Origin: DATLWR01 sp035576205
Lineage (GTDB): Bacteria > Pseudomonadota > Zetaproteobacteria > Mariprofundales > Mariprofundaceae
NCBI GenBank assembly: GCA_035576205.1
Contig: DATLWR010000067.1
Coordinates: 1 to 35,019, forward strand
DNA length: 35,019 bases
Direction of reading: 5' to 3'
This document shows positions 8,256 through 15,949 of this stretch, in pieces. Position numbers and translations under genes: made by a program. Position 1 is the first letter of the stretch. Every line of letters begins with the position of its first letter. A model generated the notes under the pieces. That model had not been told where the DNA came from. It worked only from the letters and a program-made list of their open reading frames with translations, and searched no databases.

Positions 8256-9158
8256 GTGAATACCGAATTGAACCAGCGCCTGGATGACTTCCTGGCATCC
8301 CTGCCCATGCATGCCATCGCCGGCGAGGTCTCCGGCCGTATCGGCAGGAGTGCGCCCGACATCGAGGCCATGCTCGGCATGTACGCCAACGAGGCGCGCG
8401 CGTCGCTGGCGCTCGTCGCCGGCCACCTGGAGCCCGGAGCGCGCATTCTGGAGGCCGGTGCGGGCCTGTGCATCTTCAGTATTTTCCTCAAATCGCAGGG
8501 GTACGATATCACAGCCCTGGAACCGGCGACCGGCGGCTTTGATCTTTTCTCCACCCTCAAACAGGCGGTACTGGCACATACCGGCGCAACCGACCTGCCT
8601 GTGCTCGACATCCCCGCGCAGGCGCTCGATCCAGCCAGCCATGGCCGCTTCGATCTCATTTTCAGCAATAATGTCATCGAGCACATCCCCGGCTGGAAGG
8701 AGGCGCTGGACGCCATGCTGGGCGTATTGAGCCAAGGCGGGCGCATGCTGCACAGTTGCCCCAACTATGCGGTGCCCTACGAACCCCACTTCGGCATCCC
8801 GGTATTCCGCCGCCTGCCCGGCCTGTCGAGGGCGCTGTTCGGCAAGCGCATTGCCAGCCACCCGGAGCTGTGGCAGTCACTCAATTTCCTTACCTACGGC
8901 CAGGTCATGGCCTTCTGCCTGCAGCGCGGGCTTCCGGTGGAGTTCGAACGGGGGTTGTTGCAGAAGGCGCTGGCCCGGCTCGATAGCGACCCGTCCTTCC
9001 GTGCACGCCACAGCAGCCCGCTGCTGCTGGGTTCCTTCGCGCTGCTGAAGACCACGGGGCTACTCAAGCTGCTCGGAAGCCTGCCTCCCGGCTTGACGAC
9101 GCCGATGATCTTCACCATTTCCAGGTCGGCCGAAGCTTCGCCGGCGAAAGGAGAGTGA
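8256..9158 (+). CDS. Class I SAM-dependent methyltransferase
   Basis: A 300-residue class I methyltransferase. Motif I reads ARILEAGAGLCIFSIFLKSQGYDITALEP (about residues 61-90), and motif IV is RFDLIFSNNVIEHIPGWKEAL. The last third has no recognised domain and contains a hydrophobic stretch (LLLGSFALLKTTGLLKLLGSLPP). The start is set at GTG 8256, preceded by a loose GAGGG at 8235; the frame is open back to 8151 but that part covers the promoter region and overlaps the start of lptF, so it is unlikely to be translated. The substrate is unknown; the neighbours suggest a surface sugar or lipid-linked intermediate. It is followed after one base by a second methyltransferase, so the two are probably co-translated. 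Confidence 0.75.
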   Translation: MNTELNQRLDDFLASLPMHAIAGEVSGRIGRSAPDIEAMLGMYANEARASLALVAGHLEPGARILEAGAGLCIFSIFLKSQGYDITALEPATGGFDLFSTLKQAVLAHTGATDLPVLDIPAQALDPASHGRFDLIFSNNVIEHIPGWKEALDAMLGVLSQGGRMLHSCPNYAVPYEPHFGIPVFRRLPGLSRALFGKRIASHPELWQSLNFLTYGQVMAFCLQRGLPVEFERGLLQKALARLDSDPSFRARHSSPLLLGSFALLKTTGLLKLLGSLPPGLTTPMIFTISRSAEASPAKGE

Positions 9159-9159
9159 C

Positions 9160-9783
9160 ATGGCCCAGATCACCCACGGCCTGCGTGGTATCCTCTCGCA
9201 TCCGGCCCTTTACAACCTGATGCAGAACCTGGTCGGTGCCGAAAAGGCCCGCCGCATCCTGGTACGCGAATTCTTCCCACAGCGATCCGGTATGCGCATG
9301 CTCGACATCGGCTGCGGCACGGCCGAGATCCTTCGCCACCTGCCTGCGGACACCCGTTACTCCGGTTTCGACGCTTCCGAGCCCTACATCGACTATGCCA
9401 GACAGCACTTTGGCAGCCGCGGCAGTTTCCGGGCGGAGCTGGTTGAGCGGGCCACGCTCAGCGAGCTCGGCCGCTTCGATCTCGTGCTCGCTTTCGGCCT
9501 GTTGCACCATCTCGACGACGATGCGGCGGCGGCTCTGTTCGGACTGGCCGCCGAGGCGCTCGATCAAGGCGGCAAACTCGTCACCATCGATCCCACCTAC
9601 GTCGACGGCCAGCACCCGCTGGCCCGCTGGATGATCGGCAAGGATCGCGGCCAGAACATCCGCACGCCGGATGAGTATGCCGCCCTCGCCCGCCGCCATT
9701 TCGGCGACGTCGCCTGCCACGTACGCCACGACCTGCTCTACATCCCCTACTCGCACACGATCCTCGAATGCCGATCGGCCTAG
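9160..9783 (+). CDS. Class I SAM-dependent methyltransferase (Methyltransf_11 type)
   Basis: A 207-residue methyltransferase with the classic motif I MRMLDIGCGTAEILRHLP (about residues 45-62), the acidic ribose contact in YSGFDASEPYIDYA and motif IV/V RFDLVLAFGLLHHLDDDAA, followed by GGKLVTIDPTYV. A good ribosome binding site (AAGGAG at 9147-9152) lies 7 bases before the ATG. It starts one base after the stop of the preceding methyltransferase, indicating a shared transcript. Substrate unknown. The two methyltransferases are unlike each other outside the SAM motifs, so this is not a recent tandem duplication. Confidence 0.8.
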   Translation: MAQITHGLRGILSHPALYNLMQNLVGAEKARRILVREFFPQRSGMRMLDIGCGTAEILRHLPADTRYSGFDASEPYIDYARQHFGSRGSFRAELVERATLSELGRFDLVLAFGLLHHLDDDAAAALFGLAAEALDQGGKLVTIDPTYVDGQHPLARWMIGKDRGQNIRTPDEYAALARRHFGDVACHVRHDLLYIPYSHTILECRSA

Positions 9784-9793
9784 CCACCAAGCC

Positions 9794-9822
9794 TTGTAGC
9801 CCGGCCGGCCAATTGTGATATT
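9794..9822 (+). promoter_or_regulatory. Candidate extended -10 promoter before the ArnC-like gene
   Basis: TTGTAG (9794-9799) and GATATT (9817-9822) are separated by 17 bases, with TGT just before the -10. The predicted transcript start would lie only a few bases before the ATG at 9832, and no Shine-Dalgarno sequence is visible, so a leaderless message is possible. Weak consensus match; prediction only. Confidence 0.3.
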
Positions 9823-9831
9823 CTCGCCCGC

Positions 9832-10758
9832 ATGGCTCTGATTTCCGTCGTCATTCCCGTCTATAAGGCCGAGGCCTGCCTTCACGAGCTCTACCAGCGA
9901 CTGCGCAAATCGCTCGAGTCGGTCAGCCCCGATTTCGAATGCATCCTGGTTGAAGACTGCGGCGGCGACCGTTCCTGGGAGATTATCTGCGAGCTGGCTG
10001 CGGCCGACCCGCGCATCAAGGGTATCCAGTTCAGCCGCAATTTCGGCCAGCACCATGGTATCAGCGCCGGCCTGGACCACTGCGACGGTGACTGGGTGGT
10101 TGTCATGGACTGCGACCTGCAGGACGCACCGGAGGAGATTCCGAGGCTCTATGCCAAGGCACAGGAGGGGTTCGACGTCGTGCTGGCCCGACGCGGACGG
10201 CGACAGGACTCTGCCTTCAAGCGCTTCACTTCGTGGGCCTTCTACAAGACCTTCAGTTATCTGGCCGACATCGACTACGATCCCGAGGTCGGCAATTTCC
10301 GCATCATTTCGCGCCGCGTGGTGGAGAGCTGCCGGCAGATGCGCGAGAGCCTGCGCTTCTTCGGCGGCATGATCGACTGGCTGGGTTTCCCGACCGCCAA
10401 GATCGACGTCGTGCACGGCGAGCGCTTCGCCGGCGAATCGACCTACACCTTCCGCAAGCTGCTGCGACTGGCGACCGACACCATCATCGCCTACTCGGAC
10501 AAGCCGCTGCGACTGTCGGTCAAGCTCGGCTTCGGAATCGCATTCATCGCCTTCGTACTGGGTATCGGCTTCATGCTGCACGCCTACCTCTTCGGCTCGC
10601 CGATTCTGGGCTGGAGCAGCCTGATCGTGTCGCTCTATTTCCTCGGCGGCATTATCATCGCCAATCTCGGCATCATCGGCATCTACCTTGGCAAGGCGTT
10701 CGACGAATCCAAGAAGCGGCCATTGTATATCGTCATGCACACCACCTTCGATGAGTGA
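9832..10758 (+). CDS. Polyprenyl-phosphate glycosyltransferase, ArnC/GtrB/DPM1-like (GT2)
   Basis: A 308-residue GT2 enzyme that, by family, transfers a sugar from a nucleotide donor to undecaprenyl phosphate on the cytoplasmic face of the membrane. The catalytic domain shows ISVVIPVYKAEACLHELYQRL, ILVEDCGGDRSWEII and the DxD motif MDCDLQDAPEEIP (about residues 93-105), the DLQDxPEEIP form typical of ArnC, GtrB and dolichol-phosphate mannose synthase. Two C-terminal membrane helices follow (about residues 232-255 and 264-290), as in ArnC/GtrB. It overlaps the WecD-like gene by 8 bases. With the GT39 transferase downstream it forms the two halves of an ArnC/ArnT-type relay. The transferred sugar may be the Fuc4NAc-type sugar made by WecE/WecD, which is inference. 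Confidence 0.82.
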   Translation: MALISVVIPVYKAEACLHELYQRLRKSLESVSPDFECILVEDCGGDRSWEIICELAAADPRIKGIQFSRNFGQHHGISAGLDHCDGDWVVVMDCDLQDAPEEIPRLYAKAQEGFDVVLARRGRRQDSAFKRFTSWAFYKTFSYLADIDYDPEVGNFRIISRRVVESCRQMRESLRFFGGMIDWLGFPTAKIDVVHGERFAGESTYTFRKLLRLATDTIIAYSDKPLRLSVKLGFGIAFIAFVLGIGFMLHAYLFGSPILGWSSLIVSLYFLGGIIIANLGIIGIYLGKAFDESKKRPLYIVMHTTFDE

Positions 10759-11425
10759 CAGCGAACTGCTCCGGCCGACGCCGTGGGACAGTGCGGTTTT
10801 CGGCCTGCCTACCTTCGAACTCGTCGATGCCTCGGAAGCAGCGCTTCTAGAGACCGGCCGACAGCCAGGACATTACACCGTCAAGGTCGATCCGCTTGCC
10901 GACAAACGGCTGTTGCACCAGCACGGTTTCTACTACTGCGATACGCTGATCGAACCCTTCTGCAACCGTTCGCTATTCATCCACCATGACAGCCCCGATG
11001 CGACGATTGATCCGGCGATCGCGCTGGAGAAAATCCTGACTGTCTGCGACCACAACTTCGCCTTCGGCCGCTTCCACCGCGACTTCAATCTCGACCGTGA
11101 GGCCGCCGACCGCCGCTACAGGCAATGGCTGGCGCAGTTGCATGCCAGGGGCGGCGCCGTCGGACTGCTTTACCAGGACGAAGTGGTCGGCTTCATCGCC
11201 CACGAGGGCGGAAAGCTTCTGCTGCACGCCCTGTATCCGGCATGGCAAGGAAAGGGGCTGGCCAAACACTTCTGGAGCCCGCTTTGCGAACGGCTTTTTG
11301 CGGCAGGGACTGATGAGATCAGCAGTTCGGTATCGGCCGGCAACGTGGCGGTGCTGAACCTCTACGCCTCACTCGGCTTCCGTTTCCGCCATCCGGTCGA
11401 CATCTATCACCGCCTGATGAAGTAA
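10751..11425 (+). CDS. wecD: WecD-like GNAT acyltransferase (dTDP-4-amino-4,6-dideoxyhexose N-acetyltransferase)
   Basis: A 224-residue GNAT protein. It resembles WecD (RffC), which acetylates dTDP-4-amino-4,6-dideoxy-D-galactose to dTDP-Fuc4NAc: the N-terminal RPTPWDSAVFGLPTFEL matches the WecD entry pattern (W-[DE]-x-A-x-F-G), and the C-terminal GNAT core has VGFIAHEGGKLLLHALYPAWQGKGLAKHFW (the acetyl-CoA-binding Q/R-x-x-G-x-G/A loop) and SAGNVAVLNLYASLGFRFRHPVDIYHR. Its length equals what I recall for the E. coli protein. Start ATG 10751 overlaps the previous stop by 8 bases. The wecE gene lies 1.5 kb downstream, which strongly supports the assignment; on domain evidence alone it is a GNAT enzyme of unknown substrate. 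Confidence 0.72.
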   Translation: MSDSELLRPTPWDSAVFGLPTFELVDASEAALLETGRQPGHYTVKVDPLADKRLLHQHGFYYCDTLIEPFCNRSLFIHHDSPDATIDPAIALEKILTVCDHNFAFGRFHRDFNLDREAADRRYRQWLAQLHARGGAVGLLYQDEVVGFIAHEGGKLLLHALYPAWQGKGLAKHFWSPLCERLFAAGTDEISSSVSAGNVAVLNLYASLGFRFRHPVDIYHRLMK

Positions 11426-11534
11426 CCCCCGACAAGCCTGGCTATTGATTCATCCGCCGCCGGCAGCAGAGTTGTCGGCCACTATCCCGCAGACGAGGAA
11501 CCCCGCTATTAACCTCAGCACCGAAAGAACACTG

Positions 11535-12884
11535 ATGCTCCTCACCCTTGCAGCAGCCGCCTGCATGCTGCTGCCGCTGCCGATCATGCAGTATGTCGGC
11601 GAAGAAGGGCTTTATGCGATGAAGTCCTACGAGATGTTCGTGCGCGGCGACTACTGGCACCCATCGATCCTCGGCTACGTCTGGCCGCATCCGCCGCTCT
11701 ACCACTGGCCGATCATCGGCATCTGCCAGCTGATCGGCTGGGAACATGTCGATATCGCCATACGGCTGGTCTCCGTCACCGCCTCGTGGCTATCGGCAAT
11801 CACCGTCTTCCTCACCGCCCGCCAACTCTTCCGGGAGCACCGCCAAGCCGGCTGGCTGGCGGCACTGGTCTATCTCAGCATGGGAGAAGTGTCATTCTGG
11901 TACGGCTGGCTGGGCTATGCCGATGCCACCTTCGGTTTTTTCATCTTCAGCGCTATCGCCGCCCTGTGGCTGGCACTGGAGAAAAGGCATGTGCCGCTCT
12001 TCCTGCTGTCGCTCATACTGATCAGTCTCGCCTTCCTGACCAAAAACTTCACCGCCTATATCCTTTACAGTCTCGCTGGCCTCGTGCTGCTGCAGCGGCT
12101 CGGCCGCTGGCGGTTGTTACTGCATCCCGGCTTCATCATCCCCGGAGTTGCCGCTCTCGGGGTGCCGTGGCTGTTCCAGTTACTGGTCGTGCAATCCGGA
12201 TCGTCGAATGCCATCACCACCTTCCGCGACGCCATGCGCAACTTCAGCGGCCACGGCATCCTCGATTACCTGAAGCACTGGCTGACCTATCCGCTGCTCT
12301 TCGCCTTCCGCGCCATGCCGGTGTCGCTGGTGCTGATTTGGCTGTGGCTGCGCCGCAAGGTGACGTTCGAACGCCATCCGACGCTGGTTACGCTGACGCT
12401 TGTACTCGCAGTCTGCTTCGCTCCCTTCTGGGTATCGGCCGGCGGTACGCCGCGCTACCTAGTACCGCTCTATGGCCTCGTGGCGCTGCTTCTGACCTGC
12501 CTCTTGCTGCAACTCGAGCCCGCTCACTACCGCCTGGCACTGAAGGCGATCGTCGTTGTCGTGATCCTGAAAATTCCTTACAGCCTCGGCATTCTCCCCT
12601 ACATCAAGGACTGGCGGCCGGAGCGTGACGTCAAGGCAGTCGCCGTAGAAATCGCCAATATCGTCGGTGACAAGCCGCTTCTCTCCCACAACGATGTCTC
12701 GACGGGCCTGGCCGTCGCCGCCTACCTCGACGTCTGGCAGCACCGCAATCCGCCCATTGTCTGGGACTACGGCAAGGCGCACGGTGTCTATGTTCTGGCT
12801 GAGACCAGTGAGCCCGCAACCGGCGAACTGGTCCAGAAGTGGCCGTTGCGCGGCGACACGGTCTACCTCTACTGGCGCCCGTGA
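11535..12884 (+). CDS. ArnT-like GT39 membrane glycosyltransferase (PMT family)
   Basis: A polytopic protein of about 449 residues from the GT39/PMT clan (ArnT, protein O-mannosyltransferases), which uses polyprenyl-phosphate sugars in the periplasm. The first periplasmic loop carries the acidic catalytic pattern in GEEGLYAMKSYEMFVRGDYWHP and the PPLYHWP motif (about residues 17-55). About ten further hydrophobic segments follow up to residue 345, and then a soluble C-terminal domain. Start choice is uncertain: ATG 11535 begins just at the first membrane helix; a TTG at 11445 would add 30 residues but lacks a ribosome binding site. It sits between the WecD-like and WecE genes and is the likely acceptor-side partner of the ArnC-like enzyme. 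Acceptor (lipid A-core or protein) unknown. Confidence 0.75.
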   Translation: MLLTLAAAACMLLPLPIMQYVGEEGLYAMKSYEMFVRGDYWHPSILGYVWPHPPLYHWPIIGICQLIGWEHVDIAIRLVSVTASWLSAITVFLTARQLFREHRQAGWLAALVYLSMGEVSFWYGWLGYADATFGFFIFSAIAALWLALEKRHVPLFLLSLILISLAFLTKNFTAYILYSLAGLVLLQRLGRWRLLLHPGFIIPGVAALGVPWLFQLLVVQSGSSNAITTFRDAMRNFSGHGILDYLKHWLTYPLLFAFRAMPVSLVLIWLWLRRKVTFERHPTLVTLTLVLAVCFAPFWVSAGGTPRYLVPLYGLVALLLTCLLLQLEPAHYRLALKAIVVVVILKIPYSLGILPYIKDWRPERDVKAVAVEIANIVGDKPLLSHNDVSTGLAVAAYLDVWQHRNPPIVWDYGKAHGVYVLAETSEPATGELVQKWPLRGDTVYLYWRP

Positions 12885-12933
12885 TGGCCCGCCCACTTTC
12901 GTTTTACGTCCGAACATGGTTGATTGCGCAGCC

Positions 12934-14079
12934 ATGAAGATTCCGTTCAACAAGCCCTTCATGACCGGCCGGGAGACCGGCTATATCCTCGCCGCCCACG
13001 AGGCCGGCCATCTCTCCGGCAACGGCCCCTTCTCGAAGCGCTGCCATCACTGGCTCGAAGAACGAATCGGCTGTGCCAAGGCGCTGTTGACCCACTCCTG
13101 CACGGCGGCACTGGAGATGGCGGCCATCCTGCTCGACCTGAAGCCAGGCGACGAAGTGATCATGCCCTCCTACACCTTCGTCTCCACCGCCAATGCCTTC
13201 GTGCTGCGCGGAGCGGTGCCGGTATTCGTCGATATCCGTCCCGACACGCTCAACCTCGACGAAACGAAGATCGAGGCTGCCATCACGCCGAAAACCCGCG
13301 CCATCGTCGTCGTCCACTATGCCGGCGTTGCCTGCGAGATGGATGCGATCATGCAGATCGCAGAGCGCCACGGCCTCTTGGTAGTCGAGGATGCGGCGCA
13401 GGGGGTAATGTCGACCTACAAAGGCAAGCCCCTAGGCAGCATCGGCCACCTCGGCGCCTACAGCTTCCACGAAACCAAGAACATCATCTCCGGCGAGGGA
13501 GGCGCGCTGCTGGTCAACGACCCGTGCTTTGAGGCGCGCGCCGAGATCGTCTGGGAGAAGGGTACCAACCGCAACAGCTTCTTCCGCGGCGAGGTGGACA
13601 AGTACACCTGGGTGGATCTCGGCTCCTCCTATCTGCCGGGCGAGCTGATCGCCGCCTTCCTGTGGGCGCAGTTCGAACAGGCCGAAACGATCACCCACCG
13701 CCGCCTCGATATCTGGCAGCACTACCACGATGCTTTCGCACCGCTGGAAGCGGCCGGTCTCGTACAGCGGCCGTCCATCCCAGACGACTGCCGGCACAAT
13801 GCCCATATGTACTACCTGCTGCTTCCGAGCCTCGATCTGCGCAGCCGCTTCATCGCCGGCATGAAAGAGGCCGACATCCATCCAGTCTTCCATTACATTC
13901 CGCTGCATTCGTCGCCGGCCGGCCAGCGTTTCTGCCGTACGCCATCTCCGTTACCGCATACCGAACAGCTGTCAGAACGCTTGGTGCGACTGCCGCTGTG
14001 GCCCGGCATCGAGCCGGAACTGGAGCGTGTGATCGAGCGGGCCGTACATTGCATCGAGTATCCCGGGGAGGCGGCGTGA
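12934..14079 (+). CDS. wecE: dTDP-4-amino-4,6-dideoxygalactose transaminase WecE
   Basis: A 381-residue PLP-dependent DegT/DnrJ/EryC1 family aminotransferase that converts dTDP-4-keto-6-deoxyglucose to dTDP-4-amino-4,6-dideoxygalactose with glutamate. It is closely similar to enterobacterial WecE/RffA along its whole length: IPFNKPFMTGRE at the start, LTHSCTAALEMAAILLD, GDEVIMPSYTFVSTANAFVL, VVEDAAQGVMSTYKGKPLG, and the PLP lysine in SFHETKN (about residue 182), then EKGTNRNSFFRGEVDKYTW and HYIPLHSSPAGQ. I chose ATG 12934 (MKIPFN); an ATG 18 bases upstream is possible. In E. coli the product feeds enterobacterial common antigen; here no wecA/B/C/F/G genes are seen, so the sugar probably goes to another glycan. 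Confidence 0.87.
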   Translation: MKIPFNKPFMTGRETGYILAAHEAGHLSGNGPFSKRCHHWLEERIGCAKALLTHSCTAALEMAAILLDLKPGDEVIMPSYTFVSTANAFVLRGAVPVFVDIRPDTLNLDETKIEAAITPKTRAIVVVHYAGVACEMDAIMQIAERHGLLVVEDAAQGVMSTYKGKPLGSIGHLGAYSFHETKNIISGEGGALLVNDPCFEARAEIVWEKGTNRNSFFRGEVDKYTWVDLGSSYLPGELIAAFLWAQFEQAETITHRRLDIWQHYHDAFAPLEAAGLVQRPSIPDDCRHNAHMYYLLLPSLDLRSRFIAGMKEADIHPVFHYIPLHSSPAGQRFCRTPSPLPHTEQLSERLVRLPLWPGIEPELERVIERAVHCIEYPGEAA

Positions 14080-14105
14080 TGCGTGCCCAAACGGCGAGAA
14101 CTTCC

Positions 14106-14111
14106 TATACT
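14106..14111 (+). promoter_or_regulatory. Candidate -10 element before rfaE1
   Basis: TATACT matches the sigma70 -10 consensus at 5 of 6 positions and sits 29 bases before the ATG of the heptose kinase. No convincing -35 hexamer is found 16-18 bases upstream, so it is only a hint of a promoter. Confidence 0.22.
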
Positions 14112-14140
14112 CGGCCGCTTTCGGCGAAAGCGAGGTTGGC

Positions 14141-15058
14141 ATGATCCTGGTCATCGGCGACATCATCGTGGACGAGTTCATCTGGGGGGATGTATCGCGC
14201 ATCTCGCCGGAGGCACCCGTACCGGTGGTGGCGGTCGAGCGCATCGACCGCCGCCTCGGCGGCTCGGCCAACGTGGTGCGCAACCTGCATGCTTTGGGCA
14301 TCCCGTCGGCAATGTTCGGAGTGGTCGGCGACGACGAACCGGGGCGCTGGGTGCGCCAGCGGCTGGCCGAGCTCGATTCGGACGACCGCGGCGTGCTGAC
14401 CAAGCAGAACAGCCGGCCGACCGCCATCAAGACGCGCATCATCGCCCGCCACCAGCAGGTGGTGCGCTATGACCGCGAATCGTCGGCGCCGACCCAGCCC
14501 GAGACGCAACAGTTCCTGCTGCAGAAGCTCACCGAACTCGCCCCCAAGGCCTCGGCACTGATTCTCTCCGATTATGGCAAGGGTGTGCTGACCCCGGATT
14601 TCATCCGCCAGATCATCCGCGATTTCCGCAACATTCCGATCGCCATCGATCCGAAGCCGCAGCACACCGATGCCTACAGGGGGGCGAGCCTGATCACACC
14701 CAACCTGCAGGAGGCCGCCGCCATGGCTGGCATGCCAGCCATTAACGATGATGCGCATGTCGAGACCATCGCCCGCGCCCTGCATGAAAAGCTTTCTCTC
14801 AAACAGACGCTGATCACCCGCTCGGAAAAGGGGATGACCCTGTACGACGGCAGGCAGAGTCATCACATCCCAACCGCGGCACGCGACGTGTTCGATGTCA
14901 CCGGTGCAGGCGATACGGTGATCGCCGTCTTCACCGCCTGTCTCGCGCGCGGCGACGATCCGCTCACCGCCGCCCGGCTGGCCAACCGCGCTGCAGGCGT
15001 GGTGGTCGGCAAGGTCGGCACGGCCACGGCAAGCTGGGACGAGATCGAGGCGCACTGA
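14141..15058 (+). CDS. rfaE1: D-glycero-beta-D-manno-heptose-7-phosphate kinase (HldE kinase domain as a separate protein)
   Basis: A 305-residue PfkB/ribokinase-family enzyme that phosphorylates heptose 7-phosphate at C1 for ADP-heptose synthesis, supplying donors for waaC. Marks: ILVIGDIIVDEFIWGDVSRISPEAPVPV at the N-terminus, GGSANVVRNLHALG (substrate loop), and the catalytic anion-hole motif DVTGAGDTVIAVFTACLA (about residues 250-267). It corresponds to the N-terminal half of the E. coli bifunctional HldE; the adenylyltransferase half is not fused and not in this window, so it must be a separate gene (hldC/rfaE2). GAGG at 14132-14135 is the ribosome binding site. kdsB follows after 8 bases. 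Confidence 0.9.
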   Translation: MILVIGDIIVDEFIWGDVSRISPEAPVPVVAVERIDRRLGGSANVVRNLHALGIPSAMFGVVGDDEPGRWVRQRLAELDSDDRGVLTKQNSRPTAIKTRIIARHQQVVRYDRESSAPTQPETQQFLLQKLTELAPKASALILSDYGKGVLTPDFIRQIIRDFRNIPIAIDPKPQHTDAYRGASLITPNLQEAAAMAGMPAINDDAHVETIARALHEKLSLKQTLITRSEKGMTLYDGRQSHHIPTAARDVFDVTGAGDTVIAVFTACLARGDDPLTAARLANRAAGVVVGKVGTATASWDEIEAH

Positions 15059-15066
15059 GCCCCACC

Positions 15067-15789
15067 ATGAAAATTGTCGTCGGCATCCCCGCCCGCTTCG
15101 CTTCCAGCCGCTTCCCCGGCAAGCCGCTGGCCATGCTGGCCGGCAAGCCGATGCTTGCGCACGTCGTCGAGCGTGCCATGGCGGCAGGGATCGGCGACGT
15201 CTTCGTCGCCACCGATGACGAACGCATTGCCGCCGCAGCCCGCCAGACCGGCGCGAAAGTCGTGATGACCCGGCCGGATCACGCCAGCGGCAGTGAACGC
15301 CTCGCCGAAGCCATCGCCGATATGGCATGCGATGTCGTCATCAATGTGCAGGGTGACGAACCTCTGATCGACCCGGATGCTATCCGGGCTGTCGTCGAAC
15401 CTTTCCACCGTCACCCACAGCTCCCCATGGCCACACTGGCACACCCCATTCAAAGTCCCGAAGACTTCCACGATCCGAATGTCGTCAAAGTGGTCTGCGA
15501 TGCACGGGGCTATGCCCGCTACTTCAGCCGCGCCCCCATCCCCTTTCCGCGCAACGGCGTCATGCAGGGGGCGTTGCAGCATGTCGGGCTGTACGCCTAC
15601 CGCCGCGAATTTTTGCTTACCTATCCGACACTTTCGGCCTGTGAAACAGAACAGACCGAACAACTGGAACAGCTGCGCGTGTTGCACCACGGCTACGACA
15701 TCGCCGTGACCGTCGGACATTTCAGCTGTATCGGCGTTGACACCCCGAAAGACCTCGAACGCGCCGAAAAGATACTCCTGACCTCCTGA
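15067..15789 (+). CDS. kdsB: 3-deoxy-manno-octulosonate cytidylyltransferase (CMP-Kdo synthetase)
   Basis: A 240-residue enzyme that activates Kdo with CTP to give CMP-Kdo, the donor for the first sugar of the LPS inner core. The N-terminus VVGIPARFASSRFPGKPLAMLAGKPM holds the nucleotide-binding loop; other conserved patches are VATDDERI, TRPDHASGSERLAEA, VINVQGDEPLI and, near the end, GVDTPKDLERAEKIL. Length and motifs match the family. It follows rfaE1 by eight bases, so both inner-core precursor genes share a transcript. No clear intrinsic terminator follows; a small hairpin lies at 15824-15842. Confidence 0.95.
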   Translation: MKIVVGIPARFASSRFPGKPLAMLAGKPMLAHVVERAMAAGIGDVFVATDDERIAAAARQTGAKVVMTRPDHASGSERLAEAIADMACDVVINVQGDEPLIDPDAIRAVVEPFHRHPQLPMATLAHPIQSPEDFHDPNVVKVVCDARGYARYFSRAPIPFPRNGVMQGALQHVGLYAYRREFLLTYPTLSACETEQTEQLEQLRVLHHGYDIAVTVGHFSCIGVDTPKDLERAEKILLTS

Positions 15790-15823
15790 ACACCCACTTC
15801 TCCCCACCACAGGAATAATCCAA

Positions 15824-15875
15824 CGCATATCGCAAATATGCGTCCTATCGCCGCGCCAAAGCGTGCTCATATCGC
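15824..15875. repeat. Inverted repeat and three CATATCGC-like repeats upstream of the mra promoter
   Basis: CGCATAT and ATATGCG form a perfect 7-base inverted repeat around a 5-base centre (15824-15842). CATATCGC occurs at 15826-15833 and again at 15868-15875, with a one-mismatch copy (CCTATCGC) at 15844-15851. The hairpin has no T-run after it, so it is unlikely to be a terminator for kdsB. The repeats may be operator sites for an unknown regulator of the division cluster. Confidence 0.4.
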
Positions 15876-15896
15876 CCATATAACGTCCCAAGCCCA

Positions 15897-15925
15897 TTGA
15901 CAAGGGTTGTTTCATAGCCAATATT
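15897..15925 (+). promoter_or_regulatory. Predicted sigma70 promoter of the dcw cluster (Pmra)
   Basis: TTGACA (15897-15902, exact -35 consensus) and AATATT (15920-15925) are separated by 17 bases. The start of transcription would fall near 15932, directly before the two MraZ-box repeats, the same arrangement as known for E. coli Pmra. It would drive mraZ and the long overlapping operon downstream. Confidence 0.65.
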
Positions 15926-15934
15926 GGCGTTTAG

Positions 15935-15949
15935 TGGGGAATTGTGGGA
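15935..15949 (+). promoter_or_regulatory. MraZ box (two TGGGN direct repeats)
   Basis: TGGGG (15935-15939) and TGGGA (15945-15949) are spaced by 5 bases, giving the 10-base period of MraZ operators (E. coli uses three TGGGN repeats with 5-base spacers). They lie between the predicted transcription start and the mraZ start codon, so MraZ would repress its own operon. The second repeat also overlaps an imperfect palindrome, TGTGG (15943) to CCACA (15961). Confidence 0.65.

Noticed and set aside
9112..10740. 542-codon minus-strand open frame
   Set aside because: It lies antisense to two well-supported genes, has no recognisable domain and reflects the GC-rich codon pattern.
14105..15328. 407-codon minus-strand open frame
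   Set aside because: Antisense to rfaE1 and kdsB, both with full family motifs; low-complexity composition.
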